This document shows positions 14,811-23,374 of a DNA stretch of 23,918 nt, in pieces. The notes beneath the pieces are model-generated. The model did not search any database. It had not been told where the DNA came from and saw only the letters and a list, made by a program, of their open reading frames with translations. A program made the position numbers and the translations under genes. Where the stretch lies: contig JAJRUU010000243.1 of assembly GCA_024277605.1 (NCBI GenBank), forward strand, positions 1 through 23,918, in the 5' to 3' direction. This DNA is from a bacterium. Its GTDB lineage: Bacteria > SZUA-182 > SZUA-191 > JAJRXT01. The first letter of the stretch is position 1. The number at the start of each line of letters is the position of its first letter.

Positions 14811-17800
14811 TTATTGTAATGCTTTTAAAATTCTGCTTTTCCCTGATTGTTTTTTTATTTCTTCTTCATCCAGCAAATCACCAAGCTTGGGCCTATTGCC
14901 TTGTAACATCAGTTCTACTTCCTGAAACTTGTTTGGTGGATCCAGCTTAATTCTACTTTGATAGGTATGATAATATTTTGTGCGGTAGATCGCATCATAA
15001 CCATGGCAGTCAATACAAAGACCATACAACAAATTCTTCCTTAAAAAACTATTATTTACATGCCCCTCTTCGTTTTTGCCACTACCATTTTCCACCTTTT
15101 TTGGATTCCACTGATGGGGATTATGGCAGGTGGGGCAGGCAAGATCACCCTTTGGCGACAAATGTCCTTTATCAGTATATACTGGAAAGGCGGGTCTGAC
15201 TCCCAATAACATATCCTTATTATTCATAAACAGATTGAGTGTTTTATAGACATAATTCAAAGGCTTAAAGCCGGTATTAAAGTCTACCTCCGAAGCTACC
15301 CTTTGGCCAACTACAAAGCCGAATGGATGCAGCCCTCTGGTCGGTTGTTTCGCCTGACCCGGACGGTCAGGAGCATGACAGCTGGTACAGAACTGAACAG
15401 CCCTATCATCTTTAACTCCCAACATCTCATTCCATCCCTTAAGATATGACGGCCCCCATGGCTGCGCCCATAATCGAACATCATTAAGGCCATTATGGAT
15501 GATATGACAGGCGCTGCACACCCCATCTTCTGACGCAGTTTTGCCCAACAGATTCTTGGCCTCAGGCGCGGTAATTCTTAAATCATGGTCAGTGCCTGCC
15601 ACCAATGCCTTTTGCGCATGACAATCGGCACAAAAATCGGGTTCCGGTAAATTGTTTTTTCTCAAGAAGCTATTATGTTGATCCCCTTCAACCAGCACCC
15701 CGGTACCAGTCTTTTTCTCTGAAGCATCCCACTGATGCGGATCATGACAAGAAGCACAAAACACACGCCCTCTTTCAGTGTCCCTTTTGCCTTCAAAGGT
15801 AAACAGTGGAAAGGTCGTACTTCCATCAGCCGTCAGAATATTGCCATTAATGGGATGTGAGTTTTTGCCAAAGCTGATTACCTTCTTACTGGCCACCCTG
15901 TCCTTAGCATGACAACTACGACAAAGTTTAGAGATAACATCATCTCCCTGACCAAACGGCCTGGACCATAACCTCACATTGTTTAAGGTGTTATGTACCT
16001 GATGGCAGGCTCCGCATACCCCGCTTTGCGCCACAGTCTGTCCAAAATAATTCTTCTCATCCGGAGCGCTTATACCCAGATCATGCTTGGTACCCACCAC
16101 TGTTTCCTTACCCTTATGACACTGCACACACAAAGCATATCCCTTATCATTGGAGGCACGCAGAAAGCTGTTTAAGCGATCCCCTTCCGTGTTTTTACCC
16201 GGCCCGAATTCTTTTTTGTTCGGATCCCATTGGTGCAAGTTATGGCAGGAACTGCACAGGACTCTACCTTGAGTCACCCTATGCAATTTATCGTCATATG
16301 TGGGAAACGGTACCGGCAAATCTTTGGTAGCTCCTATAATATTCTTGCCCACTGGATGACTGTGCGTGCCCGGTTGCTTTTTCTCAGCTGCCCGCCCATC
16401 TGAGTGACAACTTTTACACAATTCAGATATACCGTCATTTCCCGGTCCAAGCTCTCGATTCCACAGCCGGTATTTATACATGGCATTATGCACATTATGA
16501 CAGACAAAGCAGACCCCGGATTGCGCTACAGTTTCACCCCTTGCATTTTCGGCATTAGGCGCAGTAATGGTCATATCATGATCCGTACCCTTAATCAACT
16601 TCTTATCCACATGGCAGCTATCACATAAGGCAAACTTATAGTCGTTGGCAGCAATCCTCAAGAAACTATTACTGGTATCGCCTTCGGTCTTCTTACCTGG
16701 CCCCTTCTTCTTCTTGTTGGGATCCCATTGATGAATATTATGACAAGAAAAACACATTACTTTACCGTTTTTCTGCCGCTTCAGGTCATCGGTATAAGTT
16801 GGCAATTCCGTATTTATATCAGGTCCCAGATTGGTAATTGAAACACCCACAGGGTGAGTATATTCCCCCACCTGCTTTACCTCGGCTATATTACCATTGG
16901 AATGACAGGAAAAACATAATTTTTCTCCTTCATCTTTGCCCTCGCCTAAAGGACGATTCCATAAGCGGTAAGAAGTGGCATTATGCGGGGTATGACAAGT
17001 ACCACAAATACCGGTTGCCCCTTCCGATTTACCCAGCAACTTATGTACCGCCGCTTTGGGCAATTTCGTCATTTCATCTTTTCCCTCACCCAATATCTGG
17101 ATACAGTGAGAGCGGGGATGCTTGTAGGCCATCATAGACATATCGTGATCGCTCATCTCAATGAAGCTTTTATCAATATGACAATCATCGCAAAGCGGAG
17201 AACCAACATCATTTTTTATACGCAGGAAACTATCGCCAGCTGTCCCCTCGGCCTTAGCGATACCGTTTTTGTCCAAGGATACAGAACTCCAACGATGGAC
17301 ATCATGGCAACTGCCGCAGCTTACATTACCTGATTTTCCATCGGTAATTTTGACTCCCGCTGGACTAAACAAGGGTAGCGTGGTATCGCCGTCAGCAATT
17401 TTAGATTCCTTCATGTTTACATTGTATGGATGGGTCCTGTCATGGGGGCCTATTAACTTTTCACCGGCCACACCTCCTTCGACATGGCAACTCGTACAAA
17501 GGCTTGCAATCGGATCAGCGTCATTACCCGGTTTGCGAGCCCACATCTTGGCCCCTTTTCCATTATGCGACAAGTGACACATTTCACATACCCCAGCTTG
17601 TTTAGGGGATTGCCCTTTAATGTTTTTGTCATCCTTACGGACCAGCCGCATATCATGTTTGGTTTTATCTATTTCATTATATTTATCGTCATGACACTTA
17701 ATACAAAGTGAAGATGCCCTGTTTTTCTCTACTAAGATTTTAGTGCCCTTGGGGGCATTATGCATTTTGTGACACGTATTGCAGACTATCTTGCCCTGCG

Positions 17801-18632
17801 CCCCCTTACGCCCACCCTTTTTTATTATGCCATCATCAATTTTGGCATATTTAGGCACTACATTAACCGGATGGGTACGTTTACGTGCGGCCTCCTCTCG
17901 ATTCACGGCGTATTTGTCAGTATGACAGATACCGCACAACTCGCTATTTTGTATGCCCTTTATCAGCAGCTTATAGTTTGTTTTGGCCCCATGAATCTTG
18001 TGACAACTCTCACAAATCACCTGATCGGGAGACATACCGATTTTTCCCCCTGCTTTTTCTAATTCTTCAGGTATTTTTATGGTAGTTACATTAATGGGAT
18101 GGTTGTTGTGCTCTTTACCGTCAACCTTATTCACATGGCATTGCCGACAGATAAATGAATTTGGGTTATCATGACGCAAAAAAATAGTTTTCCCCATACT
18201 CTGCTCATCCGAAGTTTTACCCCAATCCACCCCATGAGCGCTGTGACAGGTACCACAAAAAATTCTGCCATCTTTATCTAACGGGAAGGACTTAGGAATG
18301 CTAACGTTCTTGGAGGGTTTGACATACACCGGGTGACTACCGGGCATCCAGGTTTTATCCCGCGAATCCAGCACCGCCCCATCATGACAGGTATAACAAA
18401 TCTCTTCCGTGCTTACTACTCCCTGTCGGCCAGCTATAATCACTTCACCTCTAACAATGGGATCAACGAAGATTTTTTTTCCTGTCATCTTAAAATCATC
18501 CATCCAGGCAATATGACATATAGCACATTCTCTTTTGGAGGACAGCATCTGAGCTATAGCCGGTGAACAAAAAAACACTACAACTAAAATAATTATCGGT
18601 AACGCAAACAACTTTTGTCTAAAAATCAGCAT
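14811..18632 (-). CDS. Giant 28-heme c-type cytochrome of seven four-heme modules
   Basis: A 1273-aa exported protein: signal peptide (about residues 1-27, ending AIA-Q), no further membrane segment, and 28 CxxCH motifs (first at 36, last at 1206). Hemes fall into seven groups of four, starting at residues 36, 207, 349, 543, 708, 873 and 1039; modules 4 to 6 are 165-166 aa long. Each late module repeats CxxCHxxHN, RLWxR, LCxSCH, HP, CxSCHxxHQW, EGD..NSFLR, LCxxCH and GTxHD. Four non-motif His recur per module (HN, HP, HQW, HD), enough for bis-His ligation of all four hemes. The C-terminal 60 residues are heme-free and charged. The ATG has an A-rich leader and no Shine-Dalgarno sequence. It is probably a long-range electron conductor or extracellular terminal reductase; the acceptor is unknown. 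Confidence 0.93.
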   Translation of the reverse strand: MLIFRQKLFALPIIILVVVFFCSPAIAQMLSSKRECAICHIAWMDDFKMTGKKIFVDPIVRGEVIIAGRQGVVSTEEICYTCHDGAVLDSRDKTWMPGSHPVYVKPSKNVSIPKSFPLDKDGRIFCGTCHSAHGVDWGKTSDEQSMGKTIFLRHDNPNSFICRQCHVNKVDGKEHNNHPINVTTIKIPEELEKAGGKIGMSPDQVICESCHKIHGAKTNYKLLIKGIQNSELCGICHTDKYAVNREEAARKRTHPVNVVPKYAKIDDGIIKKGGRKGAQGKIVCNTCHKMHNAPKGTKILVEKNRASSLCIKCHDDKYNEIDKTKHDMRLVRKDDKNIKGQSPKQAGVCEMCHLSHNGKGAKMWARKPGNDADPIASLCTSCHVEGGVAGEKLIGPHDRTHPYNVNMKESKIADGDTTLPLFSPAGVKITDGKSGNVSCGSCHDVHRWSSVSLDKNGIAKAEGTAGDSFLRIKNDVGSPLCDDCHIDKSFIEMSDHDMSMMAYKHPRSHCIQILGEGKDEMTKLPKAAVHKLLGKSEGATGICGTCHTPHNATSYRLWNRPLGEGKDEGEKLCFSCHSNGNIAEVKQVGEYTHPVGVSITNLGPDINTELPTYTDDLKRQKNGKVMCFSCHNIHQWDPNKKKKGPGKKTEGDTSNSFLRIAANDYKFALCDSCHVDKKLIKGTDHDMTITAPNAENARGETVAQSGVCFVCHNVHNAMYKYRLWNRELGPGNDGISELCKSCHSDGRAAEKKQPGTHSHPVGKNIIGATKDLPVPFPTYDDKLHRVTQGRVLCSSCHNLHQWDPNKKEFGPGKNTEGDRLNSFLRASNDKGYALCVQCHKGKETVVGTKHDLGISAPDEKNYFGQTVAQSGVCGACHQVHNTLNNVRLWSRPFGQGDDVISKLCRSCHAKDRVASKKVISFGKNSHPINGNILTADGSTTFPLFTFEGKRDTERGRVFCASCHDPHQWDASEKKTGTGVLVEGDQHNSFLRKNNLPEPDFCADCHAQKALVAGTDHDLRITAPEAKNLLGKTASEDGVCSACHIIHNGLNDVRLWAQPWGPSYLKGWNEMLGVKDDRAVQFCTSCHAPDRPGQAKQPTRGLHPFGFVVGQRVASEVDFNTGFKPLNYVYKTLNLFMNNKDMLLGVRPAFPVYTDKGHLSPKGDLACPTCHNPHQWNPKKVENGSGKNEEGHVNNSFLRKNLLYGLCIDCHGYDAIYRTKYYHTYQSRIKLDPPNKFQEVELMLQGNRPKLGDLLDEEEIKKQSGKSRILKALQ

Positions 18633-18667
18633 ATACGCTTTTATTTTTATTGTTTTTTTGTCCGACT

Positions 18668-19675
18668 TTAAAGTAAGCTATATACGCTAACTCTATGCGC
18701 CAGCTCCTCCACTACAAATAACCGCTGGTTGTGGTCAATATAAATTCTTATTGGAGTTTTAAATTTACTTTCCTCATTTTTTCGCTTTCCAATTACGCTT
18801 TTATAAGAACCATCGGGTTTAAATAGCTGGATAACTCCCATATAGCTATCAGTAACGTATATATTGTCATCTGCATCAACTGCCACGCCTTTCGGACGAA
18901 AAAAAGTGCCCTCTCTAATACCCCAGCCACCTATCTTCCTGATATATTTCCCTTGCCGATTAAGCATTTGAACCCGGGTATTCAGCACATCCACTACAAA
19001 TATATTCTCATTTGCTGAGTCAGCGGCTAAACTGAAAGGGTAACGAAAGCTCCCACCCTCATCTTCAAAACCACGAGATCCAAACTGATAAAGCAATTCA
19101 AGGCTTTCTTTATCATAGACCAAGACACGATGGTTATCATTATCTGTAATAAAGATGGTCTCCGGCTCGTCATACGGACTGACTATTAGAACGTCAACCG
19201 GATCGGGAGCCTGCTCAACCCCCTCGTTGGGTAATTTCACCGTTTTTAGATAATTCCCGTCGGGATCAAAAATTTGGAGACGATGATTGCGACTATCAGC
19301 AACATAAACCTTGCCCTGACGATCGACATCCAACCCCACCGGCATATTTAACTCGCCTTTTCCTGATCCAAACGCCCCAAACTTAAATAAATACTTCCCT
19401 TGACTATCAAATACCTGTATCCGCGCATTAACCCCATCTAAAACATAGATCCTTCCCTCTCTGCCGATCGCCAAATCAGTGGGCTGGTTAAATGGTGAAT
19501 TGGGGCCGCCCTTAATTTCAAACAGATATTTGACTATCTTTACCGCAAAGGCTTCACTGACCCCCGGCTTCAGGCAGACGAGCATCCACGAAAAAGAACA
19601 GCCCAGCGCCAAGATCAACAGCCGCCTTAGCAGCCCTCTATTTTTCAGCCCGTTCTTCAATGACAGGTGCCTCAT
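18668..19675 (-). CDS. Secreted NHL-repeat beta-propeller protein
   Basis: A 335-aa protein with an N-terminal signal or anchor (hydrophobic part about residues 15-35) followed by six NHL repeats forming a propeller. Repeats show the usual core P..la.d..G.iyV.D..n.RiqvF: FNQPTDLAIGREGRIYVLDG, MPVGLDVDRQGKVYVADS, ETIFITDNDNHRVLVYD, NENIFVVDVLNTRVQML, RPKGVAVDADDNIYVTDS and a last degenerate blade. There is no heme or catalytic signature. It overlaps the upstream triheme gene by 38 bp and has AAGAAGG as ribosome site, so the two are translationally coupled. NHL proteins often accompany large multiheme cytochromes, probably as protein-binding partners; that role is inferred. Confidence 0.88.
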   Translation of the reverse strand: MRHLSLKNGLKNRGLLRRLLILALGCSFSWMLVCLKPGVSEAFAVKIVKYLFEIKGGPNSPFNQPTDLAIGREGRIYVLDGVNARIQVFDSQGKYLFKFGAFGSGKGELNMPVGLDVDRQGKVYVADSRNHRLQIFDPDGNYLKTVKLPNEGVEQAPDPVDVLIVSPYDEPETIFITDNDNHRVLVYDKESLELLYQFGSRGFEDEGGSFRYPFSLAADSANENIFVVDVLNTRVQMLNRQGKYIRKIGGWGIREGTFFRPKGVAVDADDNIYVTDSYMGVIQLFKPDGSYKSVIGKRKNEESKFKTPIRIYIDHNQRLFVVEELAHRVSVYSLL

Positions 19676-20501
19676 ATTGCCTTCTTTGTTTGAATATATC
19701 TGGAATATAGAATTTCTGGTATTTTTCCACCATACCCACGATATTCAAGCCGGTGAGATCCCTCACTCGTTCTGCATCAAAACCTAACTTCCTGAAAGTT
19801 ATTACCGAATCAACCGCATGGCATTCTCCGCACTCACGGCCTTTGGTTTCGATGCTGGCGTGGATAGATGTTTTAAGTTTTGCCTGTTCCTGTGGAGTAA
19901 ACTTATGATCACGGTTAACCAACATCTTCTGTGCCCAGGGATTATCCTGTCTCATATTGATCATATAATACTTTCCACCCCTTCTCAGAAAAGGAGTGAT
20001 CTTAAACAGTGTCGCCTCACTCTCCATTAGCACTACCCCGCTAACCGGATCATATTTCGTGCCGTAATGCCGCTGGCTGGCCTGAATATCAGTGGTACCA
20101 TCATACCAACGAAAACCGAATTTACTGGCCTCTTTGGGATCATATTTAAAATGGCACGTCTCACAAGCCATGAATATGGTGTGCATGTTTAGTATAGACC
20201 TGGTTTTCTTGGCGTTTTGGTGGGGATTGCTACCATGACAAATGGAACAAAGCGCTGGATTAGGGTTATCCGGCATATCATCCTCAGGATATGAATGGAA
20301 ATGACGTCGCTGTAAATAGTCCCACGTCTTCTCTAACTCGGCGGTTAGCCCGGAATCCTTGCTTTTAGTTAACCCACTAATTGACTCACCTCCCTGGGCA
20401 TAAACAGGAGTTGCAAAATCCCAATTCATTTGCCAGCCAACACTTAGGACTCCAACCATAAGTGCCGTTATAAATAATAGATAACCGCCTTTTCTTTTCA
20501 T
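19638..20501 (-). CDS. Secreted triheme c-type cytochrome
   Basis: A 287-aa exported protein with a signal peptide (about residues 1-35, ending VYA-Q). Three CxxCH motifs lie at residues 85 (CSICHGSNPHQN), 113 (CETCHFKY) and 224 (CGECHAVDS). About 105 residues without a heme motif lie between the second and third, containing RWYDGTTDIQ, RHYGTKYDP and TLFKITPFLRRGGKYYM. This heme-poor domain may bind substrate or a partner. AGGAGG precedes the ATG. Its 3' end overlaps the NHL gene, suggesting that the two products act together. It was not recognised as a named family. Confidence 0.87.
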   Translation of the reverse strand: MKRKGGYLLFITALMVGVLSVGWQMNWDFATPVYAQGGESISGLTKSKDSGLTAELEKTWDYLQRRHFHSYPEDDMPDNPNPALCSICHGSNPHQNAKKTRSILNMHTIFMACETCHFKYDPKEASKFGFRWYDGTTDIQASQRHYGTKYDPVSGVVLMESEATLFKITPFLRRGGKYYMINMRQDNPWAQKMLVNRDHKFTPQEQAKLKTSIHASIETKGRECGECHAVDSVITFRKLGFDAERVRDLTGLNIVGMVEKYQKFYIPDIFKQRRQYEAPVIEERAEK

Positions 20502-20580
20502 TATGCCTCCTCAATGAATTTATGTATTTAGGAGTAATTTTATGTAAAACAAATTACCCCTTCAGTCCGTGGCTTATATT

Positions 20581-20805
20581 CTAATGCAGCACATGGCTAA
20601 GATGCACTACATTAGTAACGATGACCTTCGCTACCAAATATATCAACATAGCAACGCCTATCAATTCCACCACACAAACTAACTTTTGGAAAGGGGTCAA
20701 TCCGTGGGGATGAGGTGGTTTAAATTCTTTCTTTTTAATCTCGCTAACTTGATTTTCACCAAGCCCTGTTTCAACCCGACTAGGAAATTGGTTAATCTCG
20801 GACAT
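20581..20805 (-). CDS. Small single-TM protein (74 aa)
   Basis: A 74-aa protein: hydrophilic N-terminus with a KKKEFKPPHPHGLTPFQK stretch, then one transmembrane helix (about residues 43-64, LVCVVELIGVAMLIYLVAKVIV) and a His-containing tail (HLSHVLH). The ATG has GGAGGTG close upstream. It is placed between the cytochrome b gene and the triheme gene, 79 nt before the latter. Not a recognised family. By analogy with tiny helices in other respiratory complexes it could be a structural subunit; this is inference. Confidence 0.75.
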   Translation of the reverse strand: MSEINQFPSRVETGLGENQVSEIKKKEFKPPHPHGLTPFQKLVCVVELIGVAMLIYLVAKVIVTNVVHLSHVLH

Positions 20806-20915
20806 AAGACACCTCCATCTGTTTATACTGAAATTACGCAGTCGCCAATCCTTTACATATCAGCCACATTACAACTTAGGATTAAATCCCAAAATTAAAG
20901 CTACCGCTTATCAAT

Positions 20916-21017
20916 TTAACAGGCTTCCGCCAAACGATCAATCAACCCCTCTGCCGTTTGGATTACCCTAAATCTCTCACAAATCCAGCGCTTATGCAGA
21001 ACAGCCCGACAATGCAA
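20916..21017 (-). CDS. Possible short ORF or gene remnant (33 codons)
   Basis: In the 244-bp gap between the 41-aa and 74-aa genes, one frame has protein-like content (RAVLHKRWICERFRV, then TAEGLIDRLAEAC) ending at TAA 20918-20916. It would start at TTG 21017, directly after an in-frame TAG, with no ribosome site. The frame also stays open before the TAG. It could be a remnant of a longer gene or chance. A 7-bp inverted repeat (CCAAACG 20930-20936 / CGTTTGG 20955-20961) lies within it. Confidence 0.2.
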   Translation of the reverse strand: MHCRAVLHKRWICERFRVIQTAEGLIDRLAEAC

Positions 21018-21049
21018 CTAGCCATCTAAATTCAGACAACCTACAGGTG

Positions 21050-21175
21050 TTATATTTTACCCAACACCAGATAGACGATAAACATCACCGTCATAAAAGC
21101 AAACATGGCTAGGCCTACTTCAGACATGACTTGCATTGTGTGAAATATTTCGTGTCCAAGGTTTACCGTTTCCAT
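21050..21175 (-). CDS. Small single-TM protein (41 aa)
   Basis: A 41-aa ORF beginning METVNLGHEIFHTMQVMSEV and ending in one hydrophobic helix (VGLAMFAFMTVMFIVYLVLG, about residues 20-39). GGAGTGAG lies about 6 nt before the ATG. It sits 67 nt downstream of the cytochrome b gene. Its good ribosome site, membrane-helix composition and place in the operon support a real gene. It has His and Met residues near the helix start but no heme motif. Likely a subunit of the adjacent membrane complex; not a recognised family. Confidence 0.65.
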   Translation of the reverse strand: METVNLGHEIFHTMQVMSEVGLAMFAFMTVMFIVYLVLGKI

Positions 21176-21242
21176 AGAATCTCACTCCATCCCAATGTTA
21201 ATTAAATAAGTTAAATAATATCTCGTTTAATCCAATTTAAGA

Positions 21243-22037
21243 CTACTCTTCTTCCGGTCTAACGATAGAGGGACCATCCTCTCCTTCCTCAGTCATGATG
21301 CGGCGATATTCACCGGGATACTCATGGGCCAACATCTCTTCTGAAATTGTCCCGCTGATCACCATACCATCCATTGGAAATTTTTCCGGGCAAAAGAGCG
21401 CATTATAAAAATGCCAGATAAAGATAACTGTCATAGCCAGGAATGACTCATCGCTATGAACGATCAGGGCAATGTTAATAGCTACAGGAGGAACTCCCAC
21501 ATTGGTAAACAAGCTCGGCCACCACATAAATGGCCCGGTAAGGGAGAACACCGGAATGCCCCAGAAAACAGCCAAATAATCAAATTTTTCTTTCCAGCAA
21601 AATTTGTCGTAATCCGGCGGCTGATCTGAGAGAAAAAAGAAATATTTGAGTGCATCTACAATATCTTTGCCGTCTTTAGCCCGGGGAAATATGGGCAGGT
21701 TATATACTACCTTAACAACCTTGACAAACCCGTCATTAAAATTCTCGACAGGTTGTTCCTTAAATACTAGCAGACATTTTTGTATCGTAGTAACTACTAT
21801 ATAGGTCAGCACCCAGACAAACAAACCCAGCATAACCAATCCAGATATGCGGTGAATCCTGCCCGCCATATAAACCCCGCCAAAGAGCTTAATCAGGGGG
21901 TAACTCCAGGCCGCTCCCGAAAACTTCAATGGGTATCCGGTAAGGCACTGAAGGGCGAAGGTAACCATAATTACGATATGCTGGATACGTTGATGCAGTG
22001 TTGTCCGGTAAAATAATCTACCATGTGTTTCGGCCAT
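21243..22037 (-). CDS. Cytochrome b561 / FdnI-like integral membrane subunit
   Basis: A 264-aa protein with four predicted transmembrane helices (about residues 18-36, 60-84, 153-172 and 183-213). Histidines sit where diheme b subunits of formate dehydrogenase or Ni-Fe hydrogenase type hold heme: His15/His20 in helix 1 (LHQRIQH), His62 in helix 2 (GRIHRISG), and His194 and His209 in helix 4 (VHSDESF...IWHFYNALF). Such subunits pass electrons between the quinone pool and a periplasmic partner. The preceding gene encodes a membrane-anchored multiheme cytochrome c, so the pair probably forms a quinol:cytochrome c module like the b and c parts of Geobacter CbcL. AAGGAGG lies before the ATG. The acidic C-terminal tail (about 50 residues) is cytoplasmic or unstructured. 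Confidence 0.88.
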   Translation of the reverse strand: MAETHGRLFYRTTLHQRIQHIVIMVTFALQCLTGYPLKFSGAAWSYPLIKLFGGVYMAGRIHRISGLVMLGLFVWVLTYIVVTTIQKCLLVFKEQPVENFNDGFVKVVKVVYNLPIFPRAKDGKDIVDALKYFFFLSDQPPDYDKFCWKEKFDYLAVFWGIPVFSLTGPFMWWPSLFTNVGVPPVAINIALIVHSDESFLAMTVIFIWHFYNALFCPEKFPMDGMVISGTISEEMLAHEYPGEYRRIMTEEGEDGPSIVRPEEE

Positions 22038-22098
22038 TCTACTACCTCCTTACTATTATATATGGCAAGCCAGTGTTTTGTTAATCAAATCAAGTATA

Positions 22099-23193
22099 TT
22101 AGAAGAGTCGCCTCAACAACTCCAGGAACATCCAGATAAATAATAGGGCAAATACTCCATATGTAAGCCAAAAGAAAACCTGGGTTACCCAGAACTCTAT
22201 CGGATTGCTGGGACTTTCAAAATCCGCATGCAGGTTGAGATTTGCCAGCTCAGGACCGGCATGTGGGCCTGAAGCATTAGTCCCATCATTACAATCTGCT
22301 TGACCGCAAATCGAACCCTTGTTCTCCGGGTTAATAGCTGATTCAGGATCACTCTTGCGTAAGATCAGATGAACGTTGTGGGGACTATAGGGCTCATAAT
22401 GGGTATGGCAATCTATACAATCAGCAGTATCCGTTCTACCCAAAGTCAGCGCCTTATAATGGTATGTTGCTTTATACGTCTGTACCGCCTTTGCCGAATT
22501 TTCCGACAGGCCCAATTTTTTCATCAGAGTTTGATTTTCATGGCAACTGCCACACAACTCTACAATCTTCAATCGGCTCCTGAAGGTTCTTTTCATCAGG
22601 CGGTGCTCCACATGCATATAGAAGGTAGTAGACCAATCCTTGTCAGTATGGCAAGCAATACAGCGCGCCAAAACTCTCTCAATGGGCTTTTGTCTGGATA
22701 TATCGGCTCCTTTGCCAAAAGTCCTGGTATATAGCGGGTTCAGGTGGCAGTATTTACATACCGGTTTTCCAGGCGCCGGATTTGACAAATCGGTACCATG
22801 CACGCTTCTCATGTAATTGGTGTATACCGGCCGGTGGGAGAAATCTACTCCGGTGGAGGGCTCTTTCTTGTGGCACTGGGTACCGCAGTTCACTTTCTTA
22901 GCCTGAACTTTATGGGGAATCTCAGTTATGTTGACATGACAACCACGGCAGGGTACCCGACCATGCACCGATCTGCCAAAGGCGTCTTCATCTACATAAA
23001 ACACCCGCAGGTTTCCCTTCCCATCTATCCGGGCAATCCCGCGGTGTTTATGGCACATGAGACAGTTCTCCTCATCTGCCGCCGATGCGGAACCAACCAT
23101 AAACTGTGGAAAGACAAGAAATCCCGCCAACAATAAAATTACAACAAGCAAACTGTTGCGATAATAACTCACCCCTCTTTTGCCTTTAGACAT
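22099..23193 (-). CDS. Membrane-anchored heptaheme c-type cytochrome with a decayed eighth site
   Basis: A 364-aa protein with an N-terminal signal sequence (about residues 14-39, ending ASA-A) and a C-terminal membrane helix (about 335-358) that anchors it from the periplasm. Heme motifs are CxxCH at 44, 82, 146, 178, 214 and 259, plus CGTQCH at 103-108 (CX3CH). A further CGQADCN at 296-302 has the form of a CX4CH site with His replaced by Asn, so it probably does not bind heme normally. The ATG at 23193 is chosen because AAGGAGG lies about 8 nt upstream; the longer frame to 23271 has no such site. It is the first gene of the locus and, with the cytochrome b gene that follows, probably forms a quinol:cytochrome c oxidoreductase. 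Confidence 0.87.
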   Translation of the reverse strand: MSKGKRGVSYYRNSLLVVILLLAGFLVFPQFMVGSASAADEENCLMCHKHRGIARIDGKGNLRVFYVDEDAFGRSVHGRVPCRGCHVNITEIPHKVQAKKVNCGTQCHKKEPSTGVDFSHRPVYTNYMRSVHGTDLSNPAPGKPVCKYCHLNPLYTRTFGKGADISRQKPIERVLARCIACHTDKDWSTTFYMHVEHRLMKRTFRSRLKIVELCGSCHENQTLMKKLGLSENSAKAVQTYKATYHYKALTLGRTDTADCIDCHTHYEPYSPHNVHLILRKSDPESAINPENKGSICGQADCNDGTNASGPHAGPELANLNLHADFESPSNPIEFWVTQVFFWLTYGVFALLFIWMFLELLRRLF

Positions 23194-23293
23194 ATCTGCC
23201 TTCCTCCTTGAATTAAAATCCGCATATACACGCATGTATAATTTATTCCCTGGACAGGATAAACAAAGCATCCCGGATCAAAAACTTCTTTAA

Positions 23294-23374
23294 TCAGCGA
23301 TTGAGATTACCCCACAAATCCACAACTTGCGATCCAACCTTCTCAACATAATTAAAAACCTTGGGGTTCTTCAA
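23294..23374 (-). CDS. Possible leader ORF (26 codons) in the 5' UTR
   Basis: A TTG at 23374 with AGAAGG 6 nt upstream opens a 26-codon frame (starting LKNPKVFNYVEKVG) ending at TGA 23296-23294. It lies within the long leader of the first cytochrome gene. The composition is protein-like, but no family is known and the start is non-ATG. It could be a leader peptide, a remnant or chance. Confidence 0.2.
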   Translation of the reverse strand: MKNPKVFNYVEKVGSQVVDLWGNLNR

